Positions 1 through 11,116 of a stretch of 40,000 nt of DNA are shown one piece after another. Origin of the DNA: Chytridium lagenaria (taxonomy: Eukaryota; Chytridiomycota; Chytridiomycetes; Chytridiales; Chytridiaceae); contig JAHLKC010000102.1 of NCBI GenBank assembly GCA_025449115.1, positions 1 through 40,000 on the forward strand, read 5' to 3'. The notes beneath the pieces were generated by a model. It was not told where the DNA came from and made no database searches. It saw only the letters and a program-made list of their open reading frames with translations. Position 1 is the first letter of the stretch. Each line of letters opens with the position of its first letter. A program made the position numbers and the translations under genes.

Positions 1-628
1 TCTTCACAATGACGCGTAAATATACGCGTCGACGCGGGATATAACGGAACTCAACGGACTTAGACGGAATGTCCTTATGAGCCATAGGCCATGTGAATAA
101 TGTAATTCTTCACAAAGGAGGCTTTCAGCCATCCCCGATCGCTAGGAGACAATCTGGTGCTCATATTGGTTTATTAGCAAGGTAAGTCGACATAGAAGAT
201 ACTAAACACGGTCCCCTCTCCCTTATTAAGCAGAATCTCGCGATCACTCACCCCACACTATCGCCAGACAACAACATCACTTAGATTCAGGAGTACATTC
301 TGTCCCTAGGTGCTCTGTGGACTTGCTCTGCTGGAGCAACTCCTTTACTCTTCTCCCCTACCCCCTAGTGGAAGCTAGGTAGGGAGGGATGGGTCAAGAG
401 AAGATCACATAACACGTTAATACGGTTATAAGGAAACGGAGCCCTGACACATTCCTTGGAGCGGGATGGAATCCCTTCTTGTAGAACCCTTTCCCCTCGT
501 CACTTTGGACCCAGTTATGAGGCATTTCACTTCATTTTTCCCCTTCTGCTAACAATCAGAACGAAACACAAACCACAGCTCACCAAATCCTTGCATCCCT
601 TAACAGATGAGTAGGGGTTTATTCTTGA

Positions 629-1147
629 CTCTGGAGTACATCCAGAGAGTTAGTATTGTCACCTAAAATGTGGTTTCTACCTCTGTATGTCAAGGCTTAG
701 CAGAGGAGGCCACTAGAGAGAACTTCACACAGGGAGTTGAACCAGAGAGGAGCCGCAGGCAGACAAGGGAGGAAGCAGGAAAGTCTTATTACGGCTTACA
801 GATGATTGTGAAGGTCCAGGATACTCCTTGAGGAGCCTCATCCACTTAAGTTTGTGGGATCCCGCCTAGGTTATTGTTGTTCTTTGTTATTTCCCTCTCT
901 TTTCTATGATATATCCTCGCTAGAACAGCAGAGCGGAACAACACGACAAATCCTTGCCCCAGCAAAAGAGGAGCTGCAGCCACAATTCCATCTTTTCAAA
1001 CATACAAGATGGATGGCGGCATGGTATGGTGAACTCTCTCTACTGTCGTCAAGGCTTGAATAGTAGAGGGCTAAAGGGAGAATTTCACAGGTTCTCTACC
1101 TCTGTATGTTGAGGCTTAGAAGAGGGGGCCATGGAGAACCTCACAAA
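629..1147. repeat. degenerate repeats each holding a small hairpin
   Basis: Three related blocks start at about 677, 1036 and 1093. Each has a short inverted repeat around a shared loop core close to GTCAAGGCTT, then a spacer and a GAGAAYYTCACA-like box. The stems differ in sequence but each pairs: CCTCTG (680-685) with CAGAGG (701-706); CTCTACT (1038-1044) with AGTAGAG (1062-1068); CCTCT (1099-1103) with AGAGG (1121-1125). A separate perfect hairpin lies at 629-647 (CTCTGG with CCAGAG, 7-nt loop). A further shared phrase, AAATCCTTGC, occurs near 585 and 948. I do not recognise the family. Confidence 0.55.
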
Positions 1148-1694
1148 ACCCCAGAGAGGGAAAAGAATGGAAAGGGAACAAAGAATTAATACTGATGGCA
1201 CAACATCTATGTAAGCAACGCATTCATGCCTCGTGGTGAGGTTATCTTAGTATCTCACACCCCTTGTTAATTCTATTCCCTAGGCCCTTCAGGTATGTTA
1301 CTGGCCACAGTGATGGTGCGCAGTTGTCACCCCTTTCCAAGCTCCACATGATGCTGACTTTTGCCATATTATTGACGACAAATTGGACTCTGGTTGACGC
1401 TTAGTAGAATTCGTGCACACAAAAAAGAGTGAAAAGGTTGCGTATGCAGGGCTGGATATAAGTGAATTAATACAGCTACTCTCGTTGTGGGAAAATCTGA
1501 ATACCATTTAAGACGTATCTAAGAATACATGCAGGAGGGGGTAAAAGTAGAAGCCGTACATATAGCATCTTGAAACTATGCTTACGGTGAGATGTCATTT
1601 TATTGAACATTTCACGCATATAACAAACTGACCCTTTTCTCCTGAAAGGCGTGATAACCTTATTGTACGCTTGTTGGTTCATTGTATTAATGTT

Positions 1695-1762
1695 ATGTAC
1701 AATCGTATATTGTATCAGTATAATGTACAATCGTATCTTCTATAAATAATTATGTACAATCG
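1695..1762. repeat. three evenly spaced copies of ATGTACAATCG
   Basis: The 11-mer ATGTACAATCG occurs at 1695-1705, 1723-1733 and 1752-1762, with start-to-start spacing of 28 and 29 bases in otherwise AT-rich DNA. The even spacing could mean repeated protein binding or a decayed short tandem repeat. No adjacent gene claims it: the nearest recognised gene ends at 2353 on the minus strand, so this is downstream of that gene. Confidence 0.4.
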
Positions 1763-2352
1763 AACATAATAATGCTGATTGGTGCCTTCACTGGGCTAAA
1801 ATACCTCACCTAACCACTTGATCAATGAAGAGAAATGACTGAAGTTTTAATCCATGCATCAGAGCACCCAGCCACTGGCCAGTAACCTGGACGATTTGTT
1901 TATGCAACGATAAGCAACAGAGGCACGAGTACGGCAGATGAAAAAGCTGGCTGTCAATCAAGCAGTGGCTTCCTGCAGATTCGGAGTTGTTTGAATTTCG
2001 ATTGCACCGTTTGGAAAACGCTCATCTTTCTATTGCTGGCAGACTATGTGGATGGGTGGCATATGCTGTGCTGCATCTTTGCCAGGCTTTCATTCACTTC
2101 GATTGGATGCTGGGTTTCTTCTTAGCCCTTTTTAAACACCAAGTCAATGGATCACCATGCAGGTTGGCAGAAATTCTCGATATCCGGGTACAAAGGGAGA
2201 GATTCATACGTTATATATGTAAAGGATATTGGATGATATACAATTAAAGAAATAGGACCAGGATAACTGAAAAGAAATAAAACATTGACCGATGATCCGC
2301 CAAAAGACAAGAAGAAACGAGCGACCGGATACCGCCTCAAATCCGTTATCCA

Positions 2353-3123
2353 TCACTCAGGATTCCTCAACTCAGAATCAGGTATATTAGTTCTCTCAAA
2401 CTTTTCCAAACTCCAGTCCTCATCATCTAAAGCCTCCTTGCCCCCCAACCACTCATAAACATAAGCCTGGCATTCAGGCTCCCACCCTGGAGTGCCATCA
2501 AGAATACTGACAGTCACCAACACGCGCTTGTATTCAGACCCTTCGAAACGATCGAGACGAATAAGATCTTCATGGGTGTTGAGTTGCATGATAAGACCTT
2601 GGACAGAGTGGCTGGGATTGGGAATAATGCCGGGGTACCATTTTTCTTTAAAGATGTGGGGCTTAGAAAGATGATGAAATAAAGCAGGAGCTTAAATCTA
2701 CCTTTGACGGCACGACGAAGATAGCCCTAAACGGTATTGTGGTCAAAAATAGGACATAATCCATCATCCCACCTTAAGTAACGCCTTGGAGCATCTCGGA
2801 TCGGCTTCTTCAGGACTTCGCCCGACCTGTATTGGTGTTAGATGACATGCGCCATGCGGAGAAGCTGTGAGGATGAGGTAAACAAATGACCCCAGCGTTA
2901 ACGGTCCCCGAAACACCTCCTTCCACCCTTGTGAAGAGAAAAACATCATGAAGGCAAAAAGGTCCCTAACCACTCTACGAAACACTTGTGCGGACATCAG
3001 GGATCCATAGGCGAACAGGTATATGGGATAGGTCGGTTCCTGCTGTGCTGCAGTCATTTCTGTAGTTGTCAAAATTTTTTTGAAGTTGACGGGCTTCACA
3101 AGGCGTCCGAATAGCGGTGGCAT
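2353..3123 (-). CDS. AIG2-like gamma-glutamylcyclotransferase family protein
   Basis: The family (AIG2/GGCT fold) cyclises gamma-glutamyl groups or related amines in the cytosol; the exact substrate here cannot be told. Four exons (3123-2971, 2826-2773, 2726-2702, 2645-2353) join to 525 bases, exactly 174 codons plus stop, with GT-AG introns. The protein shows the fold's N-terminal nucleotide-like loop YLFAYGSLM (near residue 32), then GYLRRAV, WYPGIIP, LDRFEGSEYKR with the family's acidic FEG segment, and AYVYEW near the end. The length suits fungal members. The start is the first ATG in frame; a second ATG 22 codons on (MTAAQQ) is also possible. Exon 3 is a 25-base microexon. No frame damage. 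Confidence 0.85.
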
Positions 3124-3696
3124 TGACGCACTTGAGCCGCGTTCAAAGGGAAAGAAAAACTGAAATCGGTTCCTGATTACGATTCAGTACCATGTTAGCG
3201 AAAGATAAATGGATGAGAGGTGCGCAGGAATATATATTTAGCCAAGGGCAACCCAAAGCCGGCAACTTTAAGAAAGAAAAAAAATAAAAATTAGAATTTA
3301 CAGTGAATAATAAAAAACAAGGTAGATTAATAAAATAAGGTAGGAAAGTTAGAGAAGGAAGACAAATACAGGGTGATAACGTAATAATAATAATCAAAGA
3401 TACAAAGATTCGTTGATAGTCAATAGTCAAAGAGAGGGAAGAACTGACAAGGGAATAGTCCAGTCAGCAGAATCAACTGGCTTGACAGCGTGTAACGAAC
3501 TTCACTCGTCAGTATAGCCAGTAGTACCTCCATCCTTATTTACTGATTTAACCATGAAAATGAATTCTTTCAGGGTAAGAGATATACTTTCTCCAATTCG
3601 AGAATTCTGAAGCTTCCTATTCATCTGATTTTAAGCCACGCGAAACCCCCACGCTGTTATAAACCCAAGCGGTAACGCGTTCCCCCCTTCACATCC
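3124..3696. other. intergenic, no gene seen
   Basis: Spacer between the start of the AIG2-like gene and the stop of the GATA factor, both on the minus strand. It therefore must hold the 3' end of the GATA transcript and the promoter of the AIG2-like gene. I see AT-rich sequence without a convincing motif. Confidence 0.5.
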
Positions 3697-6600
3697 TCAA
3701 CTTCTTCTTTTCCCCGACCTCAAACTCACACTAGGTGACAAGTCCCTATCCTGTCCCCTCCTCTCCTTTGTCGGGGTATCCTCATCCGTCACAAACTCCT
3801 CATCCGTGACCTGCCCTCCCCCACCATCCATGATTTGAATTCGAATATCCCCGTGTGAAGTGACGTTGAGGATGCATTTGAATGTCCAAGGGATGATTCT
3901 GGTTGTCGGTCAGTACTGCCACTCTCAGGGTCATGTTTTCCAATGGCGCGGCAGCTGATGGAGGATCGATACCGTCGATGTTGTCGTGGGATGGCATGGT
4001 GTCAGGGTTGGCGAGTCCTTCGGTGGCTTGTTTTCGAATTTTCGCGTAGATGAGGCCGCAAGCCTGATTTTTTTTTTTTTTTTTTGTTGTTGTTTTTTTG
4101 TTTGTGTGTTTTATGTTTTTTGAAAATCATTGCGATGGAGGATGAAATGTCAGGATGATTGGTGGAAAGTAAGTTAATAAAAAAATATCAACGTGTGCGG
4201 GGTTTCCAACGTAGATAACGAATGCCGCCGAAACAACGGAAATTAGGCCATGACGCGTGTCGAAATGGGAAGAAATGTTTGGTTAGATTATGTCAGCTCA
4301 AATTTTAAAGTAAGAGAAAAACCAGAGAAAAACAAGAGAAAAACAATCACAATTTCTACAAAACTACGATGCTATATTGTCTACGACTAATTGGATTAGA
4401 ATAAGTGGTCCTGCGGGGTATTACTCTTAAAAACGTCAGAGTGCTGCAAAAAAATGATCCTTTGCTTGAACAACCTTATTGAAGTCATACTCAATAAGAC
4501 AATGTAGCGCTAACATTAACAAATATAGCGCTTGATGAACGTAATAAAAAATAAGACCTTTCACTAAGTTAATAGGTAATTACTTTTAATATTCCTTCGT
4601 TCCCTACTCGTAGTTCATACAGTTTTAAACAAAGAAATATGAAGCGAAGGAAAGAAGAAAGTAGACAAAAAAACAAAAGGAAAACTACTCTATCATCATC
4701 ATCAACGTCAAGACCCCCCTATTCCAGGTGCAAGATTTAGTCACACTTCATCAAGACAATGTCACCCGTTTTGAAAGATCCCGAAAAACGTCGTGGTCAC
4801 GTATAAATTTTACCGAAAAAATTAAAGAAAGATGATATCAATAGTATAGCAAAAACAAAACAATATTATAACACTATTAATGATGACTTTAGCTTTAGGG
4901 CTCCTGGTTTTTCTGCTCGATGATTTTAAATAAAGGAGGTATAAAGCGAGAGATGAAAAGGGCATGGAAAAAGAAAATTTCTACTAAGACCCTAAAATAT
5001 AAGTAATCAGCCATTGACCCCCTTGTTTCCCGTTTCCATTCTCTTAACGAATCCCATCACCGCATTGTCACATTAAAAGAAATATAAAAAATACTTTATC
5101 AAGTCTAAATGAATAATAAGATGCATTGTACGAACAGAACGTTAAAAGCGCTATGAATCTATAAACAATAAATGCAAGCTCAATGACTCCTTCCATCCCT
5201 ATTTTCTAATTTTATATCAAAAGGTATATAGACGAGTATCGGAAAGAGAAAGAATAAGAAGAGACGTGATCTACGAAAATACTCTAAAGAAAACTCCGTC
5301 ATTACCTCCCTGTTAAGATTCTATGATATACTCCTGCACAATCACGTTTAATCAAAAAAATCTAACGGAATAGTAGAGTAGAGGAAAACAATTGAAACTA
5401 CTTTTACTCCACTACAACAGCACGGAAATAACTACTTAAATAACCAAAAACTGATAAAACCATCATCGCAAACAAACTAGCTATCCCGTACCATAATAAA
5501 TAACCACTTATTTAAGTTCACCAAAAACCCAATCACTCTCAAATATATCCTCGCATCGCAACCCACTAAAACTATAATCTCTTCTAATTCTCTACATCAA
5601 CAAGAAAAAAAGCTACATTCCAAAAAAAAAAAAAACCAGTAAATAAATACGCACATTACATAAATCCTCGGACCCTCTGGCCCCCGTCTCCATTCCGGTG
5701 TTTTCGCCGTCTTGCAAGAAGTACACCGATTCGCCTTCACCTTTTTCTTCTTCTGAAAAAACAAAGAAAATCGTTAGCGGCTGAAAGGGATGCCAAAAAT
5801 TGTTGTACGACCGGTTGCATTACGGACGACAAAAAAAAAATAAAAAAAAAATTTAATTGGAATGAAAGCCTCTCACCTTTCGATGCCGCCATGCAATGAT
5901 GGGATCGCTGTTGGTTCCCGAGTTCTTTGGAATGGTCGAGTTCCAGACGAATTTTTTTTGTTTTGGAGGGGGTTTTTTTTTTTGGTTTTTTTGGCGGTTT
6001 TTTTGAGTTTGAAGCGTGGAAAGGATTAATTAAAGTTTTGGTGAGCATAAAAAAAATAAATCATGGGAGAGGGTTTAAAGGCGCGGGAGAGATAAATAAA
6101 AAGAACAAGAATTATCAAGGTAGAGTAAAATGAACGCCGTTAAAGAAAAGTGATGATTTCCTGCACAGAAAGTATGTTCCGAAAAGGGCCAGTCCACGGA
6201 TCTCTCAGACAGGAAATCATGAGTTAAAGTAAAAGATTAAACTTAAACTTTGTCTTTGAATCTGAAAGAATGCGGGACACTAGACATCCACCAAGAATAG
6301 AATAATGAAAAAAAGAAACAAAAAACAAAAAGAATAAAAGAACGTAAATACCATGAAATCCAACAAAGGTGAATAAATAATTTAAGAAAAATAAAGCCAT
6401 CGTTTTTGAGAGGATTTAAAAAAAAAAAAAAGTATTCCTCTTACCATTTTAGTAAAAGCAACCTTAAGCTCCTTTAATCTTTTTGGATATCAGCTCCCGT
6501 CTCTTGCATGGCCGCGATTTTTTCGTAGAGGGTTGAGTTGGTGGCAAGAACTCTGGTTTCGGAGAGGCTTCGGTTTAAATCAAGGATTTGTTGACGATCT

Positions 6601-7767
6601 GTATGCCCCGCAGAGTTTAGTGAAGTTGAGTTATTAGTGAATATTGGAAGACATTGAATTATTAGTGGAATTGGAAGACAGAGTACTCAGACATGAACAG
6701 TCTGAATATAATGGAAGAGATGTATGAAAATAAACTTTACAAAGCAGAATAACAAAAACGAAGCAAATTATAGATAAAAACGTCAAGGCATCTAGACAAA
6801 AAAAAAACGCCTTATAACTTACAACTTTTAACGCGTCCGCAAACTTTTTCTTTCTCTCTTCCTCCTCCTCCGCAATCTCTTTAGGCGAGGGCGACCTCGA
6901 CTCCTCTGATCCCGTCTCCCCCTTCTCCAAATAAACCGGCTTCGGCACTTTCCTCCTCCCTCCCTCTCCAATCCCGTCATCAATCGTTTCCTCAATAACC
7001 ATCTTTCTTGATCCTTTGGTCGTCCCCGTTTCCGCTTCTTAACATCAATATCGACGTCGTCCTTAGGCTTCGCTTCTAGTGGCGCGGATGATGTGTGGCG
7101 TCTGAAAGGGGGTTCTTGAGGTGGTGGTGGACGCGGGGGGACGCTGGAGGTGAGTGTGTCTTCAGCGCCAGGACGGTCGGGAAGTGGCGCGTCGTTATGC
7201 ATTGAGTCAGGGTGGGAAGAGTCGTGAGGAGGATACGGGTAATAGGGATATCCGTATGTGGGCTTATGCAGGTGGGAAAGATGGCGGAAACCCATGTGGC
7301 AGTGGATATGAAGGGTAATAACCACGATAGGTTGAATGGTTATAAGGTTCCGGATAAGAAGGAGGGCGGTAATGGGGATGTGCACCAATAAGGTGGCGGT
7401 TATATGCTTCAGGTTGTGTATCTAAATTGACATTTCGGTTGTTGTGGGCGATAGGCGGTGGATGATCTTCAAAAGATCTGGGTTGCACGTAAGGCGCAGC
7501 TATCCAATCTGCACCAGTGGGTCGTCTACTGCGATGTAACGATGGTGTTTCAGCAGAGTCGCTGTACCCAGCACCGTCGTCCGCAGGTCGTCTTCCCCAC
7601 GCCGAGAATGGGCTGTAAACGAAAAGAAAGCAAAGCTAATGTGAGAAAAAGGATTGGGATTTTTTATAGTCGTAGTACCCCCAATGTGGTTGCTGTCCGT
7701 TTCGTCTGTCGCCACCACCGCTTGGATGTTGGGACGATGATGAACCGAAATTGGATGATGGATCCAT
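3697..7767 (-). CDS. GATA-type zinc-finger transcription factor with AT-hook
   Basis: Likely a nuclear DNA-binding regulator. The chosen ATG (7767) opens a Ser/Gly/Pro/Tyr-rich N-terminus, spliced at 7679/7612. An AT-hook (KRKRGRPK, near 7030) follows, then an acidic, charged stretch, a helical stretch (LELNRSL-like to FTKM, 6600-6446), and a C-terminal GATA finger. The finger reads RCTSCKTAKTPEWRRGPEG (5752-5655), then CN in one exon and ACGLIYAKIRK in the next (4063 down): C-x2-C-x18-C-x2-C, the spacing seen in White Collar-type and plant GATA proteins. No PAS domain is visible. The tail is acidic and ends at KRRS. Single-base losses break the frame at the AT-hook (a G), near 6490 (an A) and in the finger exon (98 bases where 99 are needed), with others near 7280 and 3890. 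Target genes cannot be inferred. Confidence 0.8.
4064..5654 (-). other. 1.6 kb AT-rich intron inside the GATA finger
   Basis: The donor GTGCGT follows the codons for Cys-Asn of the zinc finger, and the acceptor CAG precedes Ala-Cys-Gly-Leu; both sides are in phase 0. The 1,591-base interval is AT-rich, has no open frame worth calling, and is far longer than the 30-70-base introns common here. On the coding strand the acceptor is preceded by a long A run rather than a pyrimidine tract. It may host an unrecognised element or a regulatory RNA; I see no clear one. Confidence 0.65.
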
Positions 7768-10198
7768 TCAAGCAAAAGTATATACGTCTTTAAGTGGGAA
7801 TTCTTCAGTTTGTTCTGCGTCCGTATATTATTTCCAAAAGTTCCAGAGGAGACACGTTATGTCATGCAACAAAAAGAGATCGCGGCTCCCAAGTCTTGAT
7901 TGATATTTTCAGCAAACCTGCCGTCTTTTGAAAAGAAACGTTAAGTTCGGAGTCATAACAAACATAAAGGTTTTCAACTACAACTTGGAAGGATATGGAT
8001 AAAAAGAACAAAAAGTCCAAGAACCGAAAGATCCCCAAACGCGGGTCCGGGTGAAATTAAAGCCTCGACCAATCACACCACACCGCTCTGGTTCCAAGAT
8101 CCAGACCTTACGAAGCAACTGAAAAGCATAAGCAAGGCAGAACGCCATTCGCTCCCCAACAACTCAAGCAAGATTCCTCATAATAGATTTGCGGAAAACG
8201 TTGGCAAATGGGATTGTTTGAAAAAATGTTGACTCCCCGCGGAAAGTCTAAAGATGAAGAGGTGGAGGGGATATGGCCAATCTCATAAATCAGATCACTC
8301 ATCACGCCTTTGAGCAATGTTACGAGATTTCATTAGCGGTGCAAAAGTCTACTCAAGATCAAAACACCAAAGAGAAGGGCCGTTACAAGAAAGTAGTTGG
8401 CGCATTCTTACAAAAGCGCCAAAAAAAAAAAAAAACAACTCACTGTACCGCCCTGATTCCCATCAACATCGTCCGTTATTACCCCTAATCATGATAGTCC
8501 TGTGTTGTCTGTCCACCATCTACTCTCATCAAACCCACTTCATCTCGCTTTGCACATCAACCCTATTGTCCAGCACCACTTGCCCCCAACCAATCATTCC
8601 CAACCACCCCATGCTCGCACCCATCTACCATCCATCATCCATCCTTGCAACCAAGATCCGTCAATCAAGAACTCCCACCCCTGCCCCCCCCCCCAAGACA
8701 ACTTGTTCAGGGTGTTGTCTACTAAAACTAATCAAACAACTAACTGCATGTCTACTCCAACATCTCTACATGGTAATGTGTACCTCACTGTTCTTGTTTT
8801 CACACCACCCACTCAAAACAGGAGAGAGGGTAGACGTCCTTGTGCCGAGTGATGGATGAGTGATGAACAAAGGGGCGTGCAAGGGGGGATGATGGAGGGG
8901 GATGTGCAGGGACGGACGGAAGTAAGGAGAGGTTTTTGCTAGCCTTTTCCCAAATTGGCCGTTATAATTTATTTTAATATTTTTTGCACACCCTGCAAAA
9001 ACCAAACCTTTTTCAATGTACCCATCTGCACACCTTGTAAATTAGTGAACTGATCCCAGATCTTCCACGGCCATATATCACTCACCAATACTGGTGCTGC
9101 TCCGACTGGTGAGCAAAAAGGTCAAGTTTTTGTGATCGGGTCTGTGTGTGCAAGTATTCTCAACAATTAAAAATATGCAGGATACATATATATGTAGAAA
9201 AATAAATATTTATTTTCCATGCATTATTCGTTACATGTGGCAGTAATGGTTCAAATCCATTTTTTTATTCTTTCTCATAACCATCCCTTAAGTCCCTCTC
9301 TGTCCATCCATCCATCCATACACGTTCGTCAACCACCACCACCACCGTCATCATCATCATCCATCTCCTCTCCATCATCCTCATACATCCATTTTACGTA
9401 TTTACATAGTAATTTATTATTACTTCCTCAAATGATGATGATACTTTCTGCTTGGTTCATTAGATATGAAAAGAAAAAAATTAAAATTATACATAATTAA
9501 AATATAAATAAAAAATATATTATTATTTATTATTGAACTTGCCTTTTGACCCGAGTACCTGATACTGGCTGGCTTGGTTGAGGAACAGAACAATCACCCA
9601 TTGGACAGTGGCAGACTTGTCAAACCTTGAGTTTAGCCAATAATTAAATTATATTTTTTATTTATTATTTACCCGAGTTGTTTTGATCGATCTGAATAGT
9701 TCATTCTGGTCGGTCACTCACTTGTGTTTGGTGAGGCGGAATTATAAGTAAATAATTAATAAAAAAGACAAAAGAATAAAAACTTTTTTTTTTGAGCTTC
9801 CGATCATTAAAATGTAAACGGTTTGCATGTGTTTGTGTGTGTGTGTTGTGTTGTTGTAGTGGATATTTTCTCTGTGCTCCATCCACTTTATGAAAAAGGC
9901 GTATACATTAGATAACTAATAGTATTATTTACTAAATCTATTTTTGCATGTCTTCATTCGGCTTGATGTTTTGATAATAGATAATGTTCAACTGTCACTC
10001 AACTGCGAGTGGCTGTGTAGCGCCCTCCACCAAACCTGTCTAGTCACGTGCGTATGCCATCGCTATCATTAATTTTGATTTTGTATGTGGTTTGGATGCT
10101 GATACTCTAAAAGTTCTTTCAAAGCAGGATATCTGTGCAAAGATACCACGTTTGACATCGCTCATACAAACTGGCTGTTTTACATTAGGTTTTAGTCG
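7768..10198. other. gene-free, low-complexity stretch
   Basis: No reading frame with believable protein content. A C/T/A-rich tract on the plus strand runs through about 8500-8830 and 9290-9400. It includes TCCATCCATCC-type (about 9303-9322) and CCACCACCACC-CATCATCATC (about 9340-9365) simple repeats, followed by very AT-rich DNA at 9480-9540 and 9640-9790. The part next to 7767 must hold the promoter of the GATA factor. Confidence 0.5.
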
Positions 10199-11116
10199 TC
10201 AACAATATTCCTCTGGTACCCGTACGCTAATTGTACTTTGCCTTTTAGAATTAACTATATCTTCGCGATTAGGAGGTTGCTTTCTGTAGACTCCAGCCGG
10301 AGTGATATGCCGTTTTTCCTAGGGAAAAGGGTTACGCTTTGAATACTTTAACGCCGTGTCGGATCTAAAGATATTCATATGAACGGATACGAAAACGGCT
10401 GATTTTATGTTCTGCGTTATAGGTTATTTGGGAATCTTCAATACAGATAAGGGGCTACTGCTTCTGACGATGGTCTCTCTACTTTTGATAAGGAGTGGGG
10501 AGCTGTTGTTGGACTGTCGACGAAAAACACCCCGTTTTGTATTTGCATTGCTGCGAGTATTTTGGACATTGATAGCGCTTTAACTGATCGATAACAGGAA
10601 TGTTCGATAATCTTGTGCTTTTAGTTTTAGGGGTTCTTGCGTTTGTTCGATAAGGAGGGGGAGATGGGTTGCGTTGCTTGACGTTAAGCTAAAACAAGGC
10701 GGCATATACGCTATTCCCCTTGCATTTAAGGTCGACATTAATGAAAGTTGGTTCTTGATCGGCTCGTTATAGTCTTCGTGATGCGGGTTTTCTTCGTCTC
10801 GAGAAGGAGGTGAGGTGGCTGGTGTTGTTCGAAGTTCGTGTGTTTACACTCTCTAGGATTTTCGGGGGTATTTAAATCGGTTTCTGACGACGGGGGCCGT
10901 AATGTGTGATTTGCGTTTTTCACGGAGTTGTGTTGCTCGATTGTTTGACGAGGATTGTTCGAATGTCGCGGATTTTCGCTTACGACTTTTATCTTTCGCG
11001 ATGTTGAGCTTATCGGAATCTTTAAACGAACCCATACAGTCGCTACTACCAATTATATTGGGATGAGGCTTGCGGCTAGAATATGATCTAATCTCGTCCG
11101 TACATATGGTGAACAT
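10199..11116 (-). CDS. unrecognised basic Ser/Arg/Asn-rich protein, frames broken
   Basis: I do not recognise this protein. Coding character on the minus strand starts at ATG 11116 (MFTICTDEIRSYSS) and continues with Lys/Ser-rich segments such as KDKSRKRKSATFEQ, then in other frames TSPPSRDEENPHHEDYNEP, QSNNSSPLLIKSRETIV and finally HITPAGVYRKQPPNREDIV, ending in VPEEYC and a stop at 10199. A plausible acceptor (TTTTCCCTAG) precedes the last exon near 10322. Several frame changes between these pieces are not explained by clear introns, so indels are likely. The composition suggests a nuclear, disordered protein, but that is only inference. Confidence 0.4.

Larger units (their letters stand above)
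1..2352. other. gene-free stretch with repeats
   Basis: I see no reading frame here with recognisable protein content; open stretches are short, start on non-ATG codons and lack partner exons. The stretch holds a set of hairpin-bearing repeats (about 629-1147) and three copies of an 11-mer (1695-1762), listed separately. The first 1.2 kb is richer in G+C than the AT-rich part after 1500, so it may be part of a decayed element. Confidence 0.5.

Noticed and set aside
4064..5654. AT-rich block as a separate gene-free region or inserted mitochondrial DNA
   Set aside because: Exact in-phase splice sites on both sides within a zinc finger explain it better as an intron; no mitochondrial gene is visible.
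8317..8859. Long plus-strand open frame, Pro/Ser/Thr/His rich
   Set aside because: It arises from C/T-rich simple sequence; overlapping frames are open too, and there are no domains or splice partners.
9245..9261. tRNA-like T-arm (AATGG, TTCAAAT, CCATT)
   Set aside because: The 5-bp stem and loop look right, but no acceptor, D or anticodon arm can be folded upstream, and the 3' side is a T run.
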